Source of the DNA: an uncultured beta proteobacterium
Lineage (GTDB): Bacteria > Pseudomonadota > Gammaproteobacteria > Burkholderiales > Burkholderiaceae_C
Reading direction: 5' to 3'
Assembly: GCA_903844215.1 (NCBI GenBank)
Contig: CAIMSP010000139.1
Span: 1 to 56,838 of the forward strand
DNA length: 56,838 nucleotides
In this document: positions 8,834-17,349 of the stretch, in pieces
Layout: each line of letters starts with the position of its first letter
Numbering within the stretch: position 1 is the first letter of the stretch
Made by a program: the position numbers and the translations under genes
The notes under the pieces: model-generated
Database searches by the model: none
Told to the model about the DNA's origin: nothing
Seen by the model: the letters and a program-made list of their open reading frames with translations, nothing else

Positions 8834-10000
8834 TCACAGCGTATGCGTGCGATCGCCCTGTGCGAAACCCAGCGCGTCCCAGGGCTGGCCCACATACAGC
8901 CCCAGCACCTTGAACAGTTCGCCCATCTCGTGTTCGGCCACCAGCTTGAGTCCCATGGCGCGTTCGCCCAGGCTGGCGGACTCCATGGCGCCCAGCAGCC
9001 CACAGTTCATCAAAAAGCGCGCCTGGGTGCAGTAGCCCAGCGTGCCGACGATCTTCTCGTTGGGCTTGGCACTGGCGGCCAGAAAATCGTCCCCCGCTTG
9101 CTGCGCCGTCAGCGCCATGGCGGTGAAGTTGACATGCGCCGTGATGTCCTTGAGCCCCACGTCGGCCAGGGGATCGTCATCGGATTGGTGCGCGCGGTGG
9201 CACATCACCGTGCCCATGTGGCGCTGCGGGTGGTAGTACTCGGCCTGCGGAAAACCGTAGTCGATGAAGAACGCCGCGCCGCCCTTGGCGCTGGCCATGA
9301 GCCGCTGCACCAGGGTGCGCATGAAGCCTTGCGCCTGCAGGTGAATTTCACTCAGGTAGTCGTGCTCGCCCTCGATCTCGAACGGCGGGCGCCGTTCGGT
9401 GGGCCGGTCCTGCCAGGCCAAGCCCCCGTCGGCGGCGCAAACGACACCGCGCTCAAACCATTGCCCCTGCACGCGCGCCAGCAGTTGCACCGGCATCGCG
9501 TCGAGCAACTCGTTGCCCAGCACCACGCCTTGCATCACCTCGGGCAGCTCGCTGACCCAATGCAGTTTGTGCTGCCACGGCAGCAAGCGCTGCTGCTGGC
9601 GTTCGCGCAGCGTGGCCGAGAGCTCGACGATGGTGTAGCGCTGCACCGAGTCGCCCAGGCTTTGCAACAGTTGTTGCGCCAGCGCGCCCGAGCCCGCGCC
9701 AAACTCCCACAGCTCGTCGGTTTGCGTGACCTGCAAGGCCTGCGCCAGCTGCACCGCCACGGCCTGGCCGAACAGCGGCGTCATCTCCGGCGCGGTGACG
9801 AAGTCGCTGCCGCTGGAGGGCATGTGGCCGAACTTGCGTGAATCATTGGCGTAATAGCCCAGGCCCGGCGTGTACAGCGCCAGTTCCATGAAGCGGTCAA
9901 AACCGATCCAGCCGCCGGCGGCATCGATGATCTGCTGGAGCCGCTCGGCCAGCGGCGAAGGAGCGCAGGGTGTCGTTAAACTGTGGCTTGTTTTGTTCAC
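8834..10000 (-). CDS. SAM-dependent methyltransferase, MidA/NDUFAF7 (DUF185) family
   Basis: A protein of about 388 residues of the family containing mitochondrial MidA/NDUFAF7, a protein arginine methyltransferase in complex I assembly. Visible signatures are GFDRFMELALYTPGLGYY near the N-terminus, DFVTAPEMTPLFGQAVA, and the SAM loop ELWEFGAGSGALAQQLL. The bacterial role is not established. The start is uncertain: GTG at 10000 has GGGGGA ten bases upstream, and a TTG at 10024 would also be in frame but would overlap the divergent gene. It is divergent from the pteridine-reductase-like gene. Confidence 0.85.
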   Translation of the reverse strand: MNKTSHSLTTPCAPSPLAERLQQIIDAAGGWIGFDRFMELALYTPGLGYYANDSRKFGHMPSSGSDFVTAPEMTPLFGQAVAVQLAQALQVTQTDELWEFGAGSGALAQQLLQSLGDSVQRYTIVELSATLRERQQQRLLPWQHKLHWVSELPEVMQGVVLGNELLDAMPVQLLARVQGQWFERGVVCAADGGLAWQDRPTERRPPFEIEGEHDYLSEIHLQAQGFMRTLVQRLMASAKGGAAFFIDYGFPQAEYYHPQRHMGTVMCHRAHQSDDDPLADVGLKDITAHVNFTAMALTAQQAGDDFLAASAKPNEKIVGTLGYCTQARFLMNCGLLGAMESASLGERAMGLKLVAEHEMGELFKVLGLYVGQPWDALGFAQGDRTHTL

Positions 10001-10017
10001 CCGCTGATTGTCCCCCA

Positions 10018-10821
10018 ATGTCAACCCCTGCCAGAATCCGAACCGTGCTTGTCACCGGCGGCGCCAAGCGCCTCGGGCGGGCCTGCTGCCTGGCCTTCGC
10101 CCAAGCCGGATGGAAGGTGCTTTGCCACCATCAGACTTCCGCCCGGGAGGCCGACGAAACCTGCCGTGAAATCGAACAGGGCGGCGGCAAGGCGCTCGCC
10201 CTGTGCGCCGACCTGAGCAAGGCGCATGAGCGCGAAGCGCTGATTTGCGCCGCCATTCAGGGCGCCGACCAGGGCCTGGACGCGATCGTCAACAACGCCT
10301 CGGTGTTCGAACCGGACAGCGGCATGGCTTTCTCATGCGAGTTGCTGCAGCAGCAACTGCAAGTCAACCTGATCGCACCGCTGCACCTGGGAAGCCTGCT
10401 CGCACAGCACGCCCAAAGCCAAGCCAAAGAGCAAGCACCGGCGCTGATCCATATCCTGGACCAGAAGGTTTTCAACCTCAACCCGGACTACTTTTCCTAC
10501 ACCGTATCCAAGCTCGCGCTGGAGCGCTCGGTGGCCTTGCAGGCGCAGGCGCTGGCGCCCCATGTGCGCGTGAGCGCCATCGCACCGGGACTGATTTTTG
10601 TGAGCGGACCCCAGAGCGCTGACAATTTCGAGCGCGCCCAATCCCTGAACCTGATGCGCAGCCCCACCGCCGCCCGCGATGTGGCGCGCAGCGCGGTGTT
10701 CCTGGCGGAGAACGACTCCATCACGGGCGCGACCTTGTGCGTTGACAAGGGGCAGCACCTGGTGCCGCTGGAGCGCGACGTGATGTTCGTCGTCGATCAA
10801 CTGACGAGGCCAACGACATGA
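10018..10821 (+). CDS. short-chain dehydrogenase, pteridine reductase/FolM-like
   Basis: A 267-residue SDR. The cofactor loop is TVLVTGGAKRLGRACC; the TGxxxRLG form, with a basic residue, suggests NADPH and is typical of pteridine reductases and FolM. The NNASVFEPD segment (the SDR NNAS block) and the catalytic Y-x-x-x-K (YTVSK) are present. The protein ends with the usual GATLCVDKGQHL strand. The stop overlaps by four bases the start of the first of two FolB-like genes, so dihydrofolate/dihydrobiopterin-type reduction in a folate or pterin pathway is the likely job. Confidence 0.85.
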   Translation: MSTPARIRTVLVTGGAKRLGRACCLAFAQAGWKVLCHHQTSAREADETCREIEQGGGKALALCADLSKAHEREALICAAIQGADQGLDAIVNNASVFEPDSGMAFSCELLQQQLQVNLIAPLHLGSLLAQHAQSQAKEQAPALIHILDQKVFNLNPDYFSYTVSKLALERSVALQAQALAPHVRVSAIAPGLIFVSGPQSADNFERAQSLNLMRSPTAARDVARSAVFLAENDSITGATLCVDKGQHLVPLERDVMFVVDQLTRPTT

Positions 10822-11228
10822 GCATGCAAACACCCTTGAGCGAGTGCCGGCGGATCTTCCTGCGCAGTCTGAAGCGCGAGGTCAGCATCGGCATCCATGA
10901 TTTCGAGCGCGCTGCGCCGCAGACCATCCTGTTTGATATCGATCTGTACGTGCCACTGGCATCGAGCACACCGCAGCGCGACCAGCTTCACGAAGTCGTG
11001 GATTACGACTTCGTGCGCAGCGAAGTCTCGCGACTCGTGGCGCGCGGCCACATCGCCTTGCAGGAGACCCTGTGCGACGAACTGCTGGACGCGCTCCTGG
11101 CCCACCCTCAGGTCGTGGCGGCACGCGTGTCCACCCGCAAGCCCGACGTGTATGACGACTGTGAGGCCGTGGGCGTGGAGGTTTTCAGATACAAGGCAGC
11201 ACCGCCAGCCACAGGTGCTGCGGCATGA
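10818..11228 (+). CDS. dihydroneopterin aldolase-like protein, paralogue 1
   Basis: A 136-residue FolB-fold protein. The N-terminal strand SLKREVSIGIHDFERAAPQ has the conserved acidic residue after IGI. The middle has HEVVDYDFVRSEVSRLV and ALQETLCDELLDAL, and the C-terminus keeps the lysine in RKPDVYDDCEAVGVEV that serves as catalytic base in dihydroneopterin aldolase. FolB makes 6-hydroxymethyl-dihydropterin for folate. The gene is translationally coupled on both sides by four-base overlaps. With a second FolB-like gene next to it, one may act on another pterin, or the two may form a hetero-oligomer. Confidence 0.85.
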   Translation: MSMQTPLSECRRIFLRSLKREVSIGIHDFERAAPQTILFDIDLYVPLASSTPQRDQLHEVVDYDFVRSEVSRLVARGHIALQETLCDELLDALLAHPQVVAARVSTRKPDVYDDCEAVGVEVFRYKAAPPATGAAA

Positions 11229-11599
11229 ACCCGCCCGCATCAGGCCAGCAGATCCTCACCCTCACCGGCCTGCGCTTCGACGCGAGCCTGGGGATACTGG
11301 AGCACGAGCACGAGGCGCCGCAGCCGATCCAGGTGGACGCCGAGTTGAACCTGGGCGGGCAGTCGCTGATGCCGCGCGACGACGAGATCCACCACGTGCT
11401 GGACTACCGCAAGGTGCGCCAGATCATCATCAGCGAGTGCACCGCGCAACACGTGAACCTGCTGGAGAGCCTGATCGGCAAGCTCAGCACGCGCTTGATG
11501 CAGTTGCCCGGCGTCCTCGGTGTGCGGGTCAAGATCGCCAAGCTGGCCATCTTTGACGACTGCGAGGTCGCGATCCGGGTCGAAACCGGCCAGTGGTGA
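11225..11599 (+). CDS. dihydroneopterin aldolase-like protein, paralogue 2
   Basis: A 124-residue FolB-fold protein: [22 protein letters not shown], then [33 protein letters not shown] and [18 protein letters not shown]. The conserved glutamate, the V-x-D-Y block and the C-terminal lysine are all present. It is clearly related to, but diverged from, the gene just upstream (LDY vs VDY blocks and a shared FDDCEV/YDDCEA ending), suggesting an old duplication. Last gene of the overlapping trio. Which of the two is the true folB cannot be decided from sequence alone. Confidence 0.85.
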   Translation: MNPPASGQQILTLTGLRFDASLGILEHEHEAPQPIQVDAELNLGGQSLMPRDDEIHHVLDYRKVRQIIISECTAQHVNLLESLIGKLSTRLMQLPGVLGVRVKIAKLAIFDDCEVAIRVETGQW

Positions 11600-11643
11600 G
11601 CCCCGTACAATCTGCCCTTTCCCACAGCCTCTGGACAAACACC

Positions 11644-12012
11644 ATGAACCGCTGCCCTGCCGCTGCCTGCTCCCGCCGCACCACCCTGCAACGCCTGCTT
11701 CTTGGCGCCAGCCTGGCCGCCATCGGCCTGGCCAGCACCGCGCAAACCTCGGTGCGCCAGTTCCCCCAGACCGCGCTGCGCGGCGAGCTGGTCGTGACGG
11801 CCGCGCCGGCCATCCTGCTGGACGGAAAAGCCGATCGCCTGTCGCCTGGTGCGCGCATCCGCGGCACGCAAAACACCGTGCTGATGTCGAACACCTTGAT
11901 CGGCCAGCACTTGGTGGTGAACTACACCCGCGAGGCCGCAGGCATGGTGCACGATGTCTGGGTCCTCACGCCGGCCGAAGCGGCCATGCCGCGCAAACGC
12001 GCCGGCGATTAG
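11644..12012 (+). CDS. small exported protein of unknown function
   Basis: A 123-residue protein not assigned to a family. The N-terminus has a twin-arginine-like signal (SRRTTLQ followed by [14 protein letters not shown]), with cleavage probably near residue 35. The mature part is short and beta-rich ([28 protein letters not shown], then [22 protein letters not shown]). It sits 80 bases upstream of miaB on the same strand, so it may share its transcript. The start is ATG 11644, giving a normal signal peptide; the frame opens 17 codons earlier. Confidence 0.7.
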   Translation: MNRCPAAACSRRTTLQRLLLGASLAAIGLASTAQTSVRQFPQTALRGELVVTAAPAILLDGKADRLSPGARIRGTQNTVLMSNTLIGQHLVVNYTREAAGMVHDVWVLTPAEAAMPRKRAGD

Positions 12013-12092
12013 AGCCTCGCCAACCGCGCCCTCCAGCGCCGCCCGCCGCACCCAGCGTGTGCGCTTCCTTCCGTTTTTTTCAAGTCACTGCC

Positions 12093-13433
12093 ATGAGCAA
12101 AAAAGTATTCATCAAGACCTTCGGCTGCCAGATGAACGAGTACGACTCGGACAAGATGAGCGATGTGCTGCACGCCGCGCAAGGCTACGAATTGACGCTG
12201 GATGTGGAGCAGGCCGACCTGATCCTGTTCAACACCTGCTCGGTGCGCGAGAAGGCGCAGGAGAAAGTGTTCTCGGATCTGGGCCGCATCAAGCACCTCA
12301 AGGCGCGCGGCGTGAAGATCGGCGTGGGCGGCTGCGTCGCCAGCCAGGAGGGCGCCGCCATCATCGCGCGCGCACCCTACGTGGACGTGGTGTTTGGCCC
12401 GCAGACGCTGCACCGGCTGCCCGAGCTTTTGGCGCAGCGCGAGCTGCAGGGGCGCCCGCAGGTGGACATCAGCTTTCCCGAAATCGAAAAGTTCGACCAC
12501 CTGCCACCCGCGCGCGTGCAAGGCGCCTCGGCCTTCGTCAGCATCATGGAAGGCTGCTCCAAATACTGCAGCTACTGCGTCGTTCCCTACACCCGCGGCG
12601 AGGAAGTCTCGCGCCCGTTTGACGACGTGCTGGTGGAAGTGGCGTCGCTGGCGGATCAGGGCGTGCGCGAAGTCACGCTGCTGGGCCAAAACGTCAACGC
12701 CTATCGCGGCAAAATGGGCGAGACCAGCGAGATCGCCGACCTGGCCACGCTGATCGAATACGTTGCGGAAATCCCTGGCATCGAGCGCATCCGCTACACC
12801 ACCAGCCACCCCAACGAATTCACCCCGGCGCTGATCGAGGTCTATGCCAAGGTGCCCAAGCTGGTGAGCCATTTGCACCTGCCGGTGCAGCACGGCAGCG
12901 ACCGCATCCTGACCGCCATGAAGCGCGGCTACACCAGCCTGGAGTACAAGAGCACCGTGCGCAAATTGCGCGCCGTGCGCCCTGATCTGGCGCTGAGCAG
13001 CGACTTCATCGTGGGCTTTCCGGGCGAGACCCAGGCCGACTTCGACAAGCTGATGCAACTCGTGCACGACGTCGGCTACGACAGCTCCTTCAGCTTCATC
13101 TTCAGCCCGCGCCCGGGCACGCCGGCCGCAGCGCTGTTGGATGAGACGCCGCATGAAGTCAAGCTCGCGCGGCTGCAGCAACTGCAGTCCACGCTGGACG
13201 AAAGCGTCACCCGCATCAGCGCCAGCCGCTTGCACAGCGTACAGCGCGTGCTGGTCGAAGGCCCGGCGCGCAAGACGCCCAATGCCCTGTTCGGCCGCAC
13301 CGACTGCAACCGCGCCGTGGTCTTTGCCGGCCCCGAGCGCCTCGTCGGTCAGATGGTGGAAGTGTTGATCACCGACGCGCCGCAACGGTCGCTGCGCGGC
13401 GAGGTGGTGACGAAGGAACTGCTGCTGGCCTGA
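12093..13433 (+). CDS. miaB: tRNA-2-methylthio-N6-isopentenyladenosine synthase
   Basis: A 446-residue radical-SAM methylthiotransferase that converts i6A37 to ms2i6A37 in tRNAs reading UNN codons. The N-terminal UPF0004 domain binds a second [4Fe-4S] cluster through C12 (FGCQMNE), C49 (NTCSVRE) and about C83 (GGCVASQ). The radical-SAM cluster cysteines are C155, C159 and C162 (GCSKYCSYC). A C-terminal TRAM domain covers the last 65 residues. The length is that of the family. A 207-base gene-free gap follows, then the accessory block begins. Confidence 0.95.
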   Translation: MSKKVFIKTFGCQMNEYDSDKMSDVLHAAQGYELTLDVEQADLILFNTCSVREKAQEKVFSDLGRIKHLKARGVKIGVGGCVASQEGAAIIARAPYVDVVFGPQTLHRLPELLAQRELQGRPQVDISFPEIEKFDHLPPARVQGASAFVSIMEGCSKYCSYCVVPYTRGEEVSRPFDDVLVEVASLADQGVREVTLLGQNVNAYRGKMGETSEIADLATLIEYVAEIPGIERIRYTTSHPNEFTPALIEVYAKVPKLVSHLHLPVQHGSDRILTAMKRGYTSLEYKSTVRKLRAVRPDLALSSDFIVGFPGETQADFDKLMQLVHDVGYDSSFSFIFSPRPGTPAAALLDETPHEVKLARLQQLQSTLDESVTRISASRLHSVQRVLVEGPARKTPNALFGRTDCNRAVVFAGPERLVGQMVEVLITDAPQRSLRGEVVTKELLLA

Positions 13434-13640
13434 CGCTGAGCGCGCGGCCTTACGTGCTGCGCACGGCTTGTCGAGACGCGAGCTTGACCCACTTCGCGGA
13501 ACGCGTTCGAGTGGCGCATTGGCGGGGCCGAAGCGCATCAAAGGTGGCCCGCAGTCACTCAAGGCGTCGGCGTGGAGGTCGCTCGATGGCCGACATTCAC
13601 CGGTCCCAAATATCCGCTACTCGATCAACACCGTTAGACC

Positions 13641-15074
13641 TCAACGTAGACTCACGGTGCTTGCTTTCCACGCGGGGTCCTGCCAGCGGTAAAACAGGCT
13701 GAGACTTTTTGGGTTGTCTGCCTGCCTCTCAACTTCAAGCGTGTTCGATCGAAGTACCTCAAAGCTGGTCTTGAAACGCCTTTCGACCTTTACGTCACGA
13801 GCGACCAGCACCTGAGCAACGCCAGGCACCCACCCGGCAAATTCCACATAGCCCAAATCGGGGCGGTCTGGCGCCGGGGGGAGCACCGCTACACCCCAGC
13901 CTTCGGGGCCCTGCCGAAAAACCCACATTTCGCGCCAGGTGTCCAATGGCTGCACGGCCAAGGCCAGGGCACTGCCCTGTGCATTGGCCTTGGCGGATGC
14001 CGCCCACACCACGGCATAGGTGCACCGAGTGAACAGCGCGTTATTGACGGCGTGCTTTGCATCGACCAAGTGCACGCAGGTCTCGCCGGGCTGCCCATGG
14101 CTGATCGCCACCGACAGTTTTGAGCCCGTCTGACCGCTCGTGTCCGTCAACACCGGCTCTGCAGCCCAGCGCGATGCACCGACCCGAATCGCCGCATCGC
14201 TGTAACTGGCGGCATCGGCGTCGGTGAGTTCGCTCTTGTTGACAGCGGCCATCTCCTGCACCGCCTGGCTGGCAGCAGCTTGCACAGCCGTGGCAGCAAT
14301 GTCAGCGCGGCGCGCACGCTGGTAGGCCAGACTCGCCCAGACTCCCGCCTTGCGCATATGTAAGCGATTTCTCAGCACCTCGGGCAGGCCGCGCGTGTCC
14401 ACCCGATCCAGCACATCAGCTCGCCAGTTGTCGAGTGCAAAGCGCTCCACCGGTGTCAAGCTGGGTGCGACACACTCGTGCTTGGTCAAGGCCAATACAG
14501 CCAGTGCACGTTGACTGTCGGTGGCTGGCAGTGCCAGAACCCGCCGGTGGGCATCGCAGTTGTAGCAAAATTGAATCTGGCCATCACGCTCGAAGGTCTG
14601 CATCGCCACTCCATGCGCTGCGGCCACTTCAAGTTGGGCCGCCAGCGTATCAACTCCTGCGATCCCGCGTCGTGCGGAGGCGCGACGTGCCAGGCGCTCG
14701 GCCATGGCCCCAAGTGCGTCAAACAACTCGCCATTAATGTCTTTGGCTTGAGCGGCGCGCAGATAGGCCGCGGCGTAGCCGATGCCCAAGGCCTCGGAGC
14801 CGGGTGTATCGCGCAGAAATCGCACTACGGAGAGCAAGTCTGGCGCGCCTTCAGGCGTCAGCGATTGAAGTCGAACCTGGGTCGCCCGAATGTAGCCGGC
14901 GCGTTCGTGTCGGTGGTCATAGACCTGCAGGAAATCACCCTTGTTACCCCTTATCTCCAGGCTATCGCCTTGATACAGCACAACTTGCTGTGGGGCCGAT
15001 TCGCGTGGTGCCGAGCGCATCGCCGACTGGTCCTGGGTGACAATGGCGATGACCAACAATGAAGCAGCGATCAT
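13641..15074 (-). CDS. exported protein with N-terminal SH3-like domain
   Basis: A 477-residue protein of unknown function. An N-terminal hydrophobic signal/anchor (IAASLLVIAIVT) is followed by an SH3b-like segment at about residues 30-70 (VVLYQGDSLEIRGNKGDFLQVY...AGYIRATQVRLQ), a fold that often binds cell wall. The rest, residues 75-477, is alpha-rich and then beta-rich and matches no family I recognise; it contains FCYNCDAHRRVLALPATDSQRAL and a four-cysteine pattern. It starts two bases after the stop of the Band-7 gene, so the two are translationally coupled. Composition looks less GC-rich than the flanking core. Likely periplasmic and part of the caspase/kinase module. Confidence 0.75.
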   Translation of the reverse strand: MIAASLLVIAIVTQDQSAMRSAPRESAPQQVVLYQGDSLEIRGNKGDFLQVYDHRHERAGYIRATQVRLQSLTPEGAPDLLSVVRFLRDTPGSEALGIGYAAAYLRAAQAKDINGELFDALGAMAERLARRASARRGIAGVDTLAAQLEVAAAHGVAMQTFERDGQIQFCYNCDAHRRVLALPATDSQRALAVLALTKHECVAPSLTPVERFALDNWRADVLDRVDTRGLPEVLRNRLHMRKAGVWASLAYQRARRADIAATAVQAAASQAVQEMAAVNKSELTDADAASYSDAAIRVGASRWAAEPVLTDTSGQTGSKLSVAISHGQPGETCVHLVDAKHAVNNALFTRCTYAVVWAASAKANAQGSALALAVQPLDTWREMWVFRQGPEGWGVAVLPPAPDRPDLGYVEFAGWVPGVAQVLVARDVKVERRFKTSFEVLRSNTLEVERQADNPKSLSLFYRWQDPAWKASTVSLR

Positions 15075-15076
15075 GG

Positions 15077-16372
15077 CTATTTCACTCCTTCGGGTTGTTC
15101 CTGTTCGCCGTCAACGTCAGCGGCCTTGACGCGGCGAGCCGGTTGCACTGGCGCTGCAGGCTGCGTCTGTCTTCCTGCTCCCAACAACGCTGAACCGATG
15201 AAGCCACCGTCACTTGGTGGCGGCGCAATGATCACGGTGATTTTGTCAGACAGCTTGTCAGCCATGGTCTTCTGAATAAGCAGCGGATTCTTCGAGATCA
15301 GTGCACCATCGCGGGCCAGTTGTTCGCTGGTGATCTTGCCAATGCGGTCTTGCCGGTAGGCTTCGGCGTCCGCCAGGTTCTTGCGTGAGTCCGCCTCCCC
15401 GGCAGCCTCAATGCGCCTGGCCTGAGCCGTGCCTTCAGCCGTTTTGATGCGTGATATTTTTTCTGCTTCGGCCTCCAGCCCGCGCTGCTCGATTTGCTTT
15501 TGCTTGAACGGCAGAACGTGCTTCATCGCCTCGGCCTGCGCTTTGGCAGCAATGATTTGCTCTTCACCTGCCGCCTGGGCCGATGTTTCGCGCCGCACCT
15601 TGTCCGCCATGGCTTCGAGCTCGGTCTGCTTGACTTGCTTTTCCTTGAGCTCCAGCGTGTAGCGCATCTTTTCGGAGGCCAATTCTTCCGCCAACAAATG
15701 CTCCATGCCAGCCTTGTAATCGGGCGGCAAATCGACCTTGCCCATCGTGACCCCTTGGAGCTTGATGCCGTCGGCCGCAAGGCGCGGTTTGAGCTCGGCT
15801 TCTATCACCTCTTGAATCTCCGAGCGCTTGCCAGAGAAGATGTCCCGCACGGTGTAACGAGCCAGCGTCTTGTACAGCGCACCCTGCACCATCGGCTCCA
15901 CAATTTCGCCGCCAATGTCTTGCGGCAAGACCTTGGCCATGACGGCAATCTTGCTTGCGTCCAGGGCATATCGCACCGAAATGTCTACCCCAATGGACAA
16001 GCCCTCGACCGACTGAAATGGCGCTGTGCCACTCGCGCTGATATTTGCGCTTGGGCGATACACCTGGTCGCGCAGAGAAAAACGGCGCAATTCATGCAGT
16101 CCGGGGATGATGAACACTGCACCGTCGCTCACCTCGCTCGATGTGCCGGTCAGTTGGTTCATTCGAATGCCGACTTCGCCGCGCCCGATGCTCTGCACGG
16201 GGGGATGGATGTACAAAGCAAAGCCCGCCCCGGCGAGCAACCCCAATGCAAGAAATCTGCTTGGGCCAGGAAGTCGAACCGCAGCCCTGGACGACAACTC
16301 GCCAACGCTACGGGCGATCTGATTCAGAGTGCCTTTCAAGCCTGCAACTAACTGGTTGACGCGATCTGACAT
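15077..16372 (-). CDS. SPFH/Band-7 (flotillin/prohibitin-like) membrane protein
   Basis: A 431-residue protein with one membrane segment (about residues 38-55), then a Band-7 domain (IGRGEVGIRMNQLTG to about residue 215, including VPGLHELRRFSLRDQVY-like strands) and a long charged coiled coil (about 215-375: AEELASEKMRYTLELKEKQ, KAQAEAMKHVLPFKQKQIEQ). SPFH proteins form membrane rings or scaffolds and often hold proteases or kinases. ATG 16372 has GAGGA seven bases upstream, and the frame opens 80 codons further 5'. The gene is divergent from the response regulator and coupled to the SH3-like gene. Confidence 0.88.
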   Translation of the reverse strand: MSDRVNQLVAGLKGTLNQIARSVGELSSRAAVRLPGPSRFLALGLLAGAGFALYIHPPVQSIGRGEVGIRMNQLTGTSSEVSDGAVFIIPGLHELRRFSLRDQVYRPSANISASGTAPFQSVEGLSIGVDISVRYALDASKIAVMAKVLPQDIGGEIVEPMVQGALYKTLARYTVRDIFSGKRSEIQEVIEAELKPRLAADGIKLQGVTMGKVDLPPDYKAGMEHLLAEELASEKMRYTLELKEKQVKQTELEAMADKVRRETSAQAAGEEQIIAAKAQAEAMKHVLPFKQKQIEQRGLEAEAEKISRIKTAEGTAQARRIEAAGEADSRKNLADAEAYRQDRIGKITSEQLARDGALISKNPLLIQKTMADKLSDKITVIIAPPPSDGGFIGSALLGAGRQTQPAAPVQPARRVKAADVDGEQEQPEGVK

Positions 16373-16632
16373 GATGTGTTCCTCAATGGTCTTTTGATCT
16401 TCGGGAAGTGGAGGCTTGACGTCATTTCTTAGCCCCCGAACCGGCTTGCAGGAAGATCGGTCCGCAATCCGGTGGGTGTGGAAGCGATCGTGCCCGCCAA
16501 GCCCACGAGCAATCAACGCCGTCGACGCACCACAATGCTCACCCGGCGTGAAGAAACACTCACGCCGAGTTTTCGCCACAGGGCCACAGTCGGGCGATAC
16601 TTGCCAAAACAAAGAAAGAGCAAGGAAACCCC
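16373..16632. other. divergent intergenic region of the accessory module
   Basis: 260 bases between the divergent starts of the Band-7 gene and the response regulator gene. It must hold the promoters of both operons and is the natural binding site for the regulator. The right end carries AAGGA seven bases before the regulator start. I see no convincing long inverted repeat or operator, so no specific site is proposed. Confidence 0.5.
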
Positions 16633-17349
16633 ATGTTCAAGATCGCCGTCATCGAAGATGACATTCCAACCAGCAAGCAACTCACCGAATGGATCCAGGC
16701 TGCACGTGGTGATGTTGTCGTTGACAACTGGTTTAACCGCGACGATGCGCAGGCGGCCATTGCGCGCGTGGCCTACGACGTGGTGGTGCTCGACATTGAA
16801 CTCGGGCGCGAGCGCAATGCGGGCATTGCCATCATCAATGCCATCAACAAAAGCCGTCGAGGAACACCCGTTCTGGTCGTTTCCGCCATGCCGGCAGCGA
16901 TTTACCGCAGCATCATGAAAGCCTTGGATGCTTGGGACTATCTGCAAAAGACCACCTTCGACGAGAATGATTTTGTCGATACTTTTCTCGAAATTCTGCG
17001 CGCCGCCCGCGACCGCAGTGTGGCGACCGCGTCATCACCTGTAGCCGACGAGTTGTCGATCGATCCCCTGCGCCAACGCAGCGCACTGTGGCGCGGCAAA
17101 CGCATCAACCTGCCGCTGACCGCCCAGCGCATCCTCGCTGCGCTATACCAGAGGCGCGGTCAGGTGATCTCCTATGACGAACTGTTTGAGGTGGTCAAGA
17201 GTGGGCGCAACCGGGATAACATCCGCAAGCACATCAGCACCATACGGGAGGCGTTTCGCGAACTCGATGATGGCTTTGACCGCATTGAGAATATTCCGAT
17301 GAGGGGTTTTAGGTGGTCCGACGAAGCCACGGGCATGGGCTCGACGTGA
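16633..17349 (+). CDS. two-component response regulator, OmpR-like
   Basis: A 238-residue DNA-binding response regulator. Receiver residues are all present: acidic pocket E8-D9-D10 (VIEDD), phosphoacceptor D54 (VVLDIELG), S84 (VVSAMP) and K106 (YLQKTT). The C-terminal winged-helix domain (about 140-230) has the Trans_reg_C pattern: RGKRINLPLTAQRILAALYQ, GQVISYDELFEVV, NIRKHISTIREAFRELD and IPMRGFRW. AAGGA precedes the start. The stop overlaps the kinase start as GTGA, so regulator and kinase are made together. Probable target: the divergent Band-7/SH3 operon and possibly the caspase gene. Confidence 0.9.
   Translation: MFKIAVIEDDIPTSKQLTEWIQAARGDVVVDNWFNRDDAQAAIARVAYDVVVLDIELGRERNAGIAIINAINKSRRGTPVLVVSAMPAAIYRSIMKALDAWDYLQKTTFDENDFVDTFLEILRAARDRSVATASSPVADELSIDPLRQRSALWRGKRINLPLTAQRILAALYQRRGQVISYDELFEVVKSGRNRDNIRKHISTIREAFRELDDGFDRIENIPMRGFRWSDEATGMGST

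Noticed and set aside
12009-13562. 517-residue open frame antisense to miaB
   Set aside because: Low-complexity His/Gln/Arg composition typical of antisense shadows in high-GC genes; miaB on the other strand has every family motif.
13434-13640. Search for a tRNA or attachment site at the left border of the accessory block
   Set aside because: No tRNA-like fold and no direct repeat shared with 22179-22376 could be found by eye.
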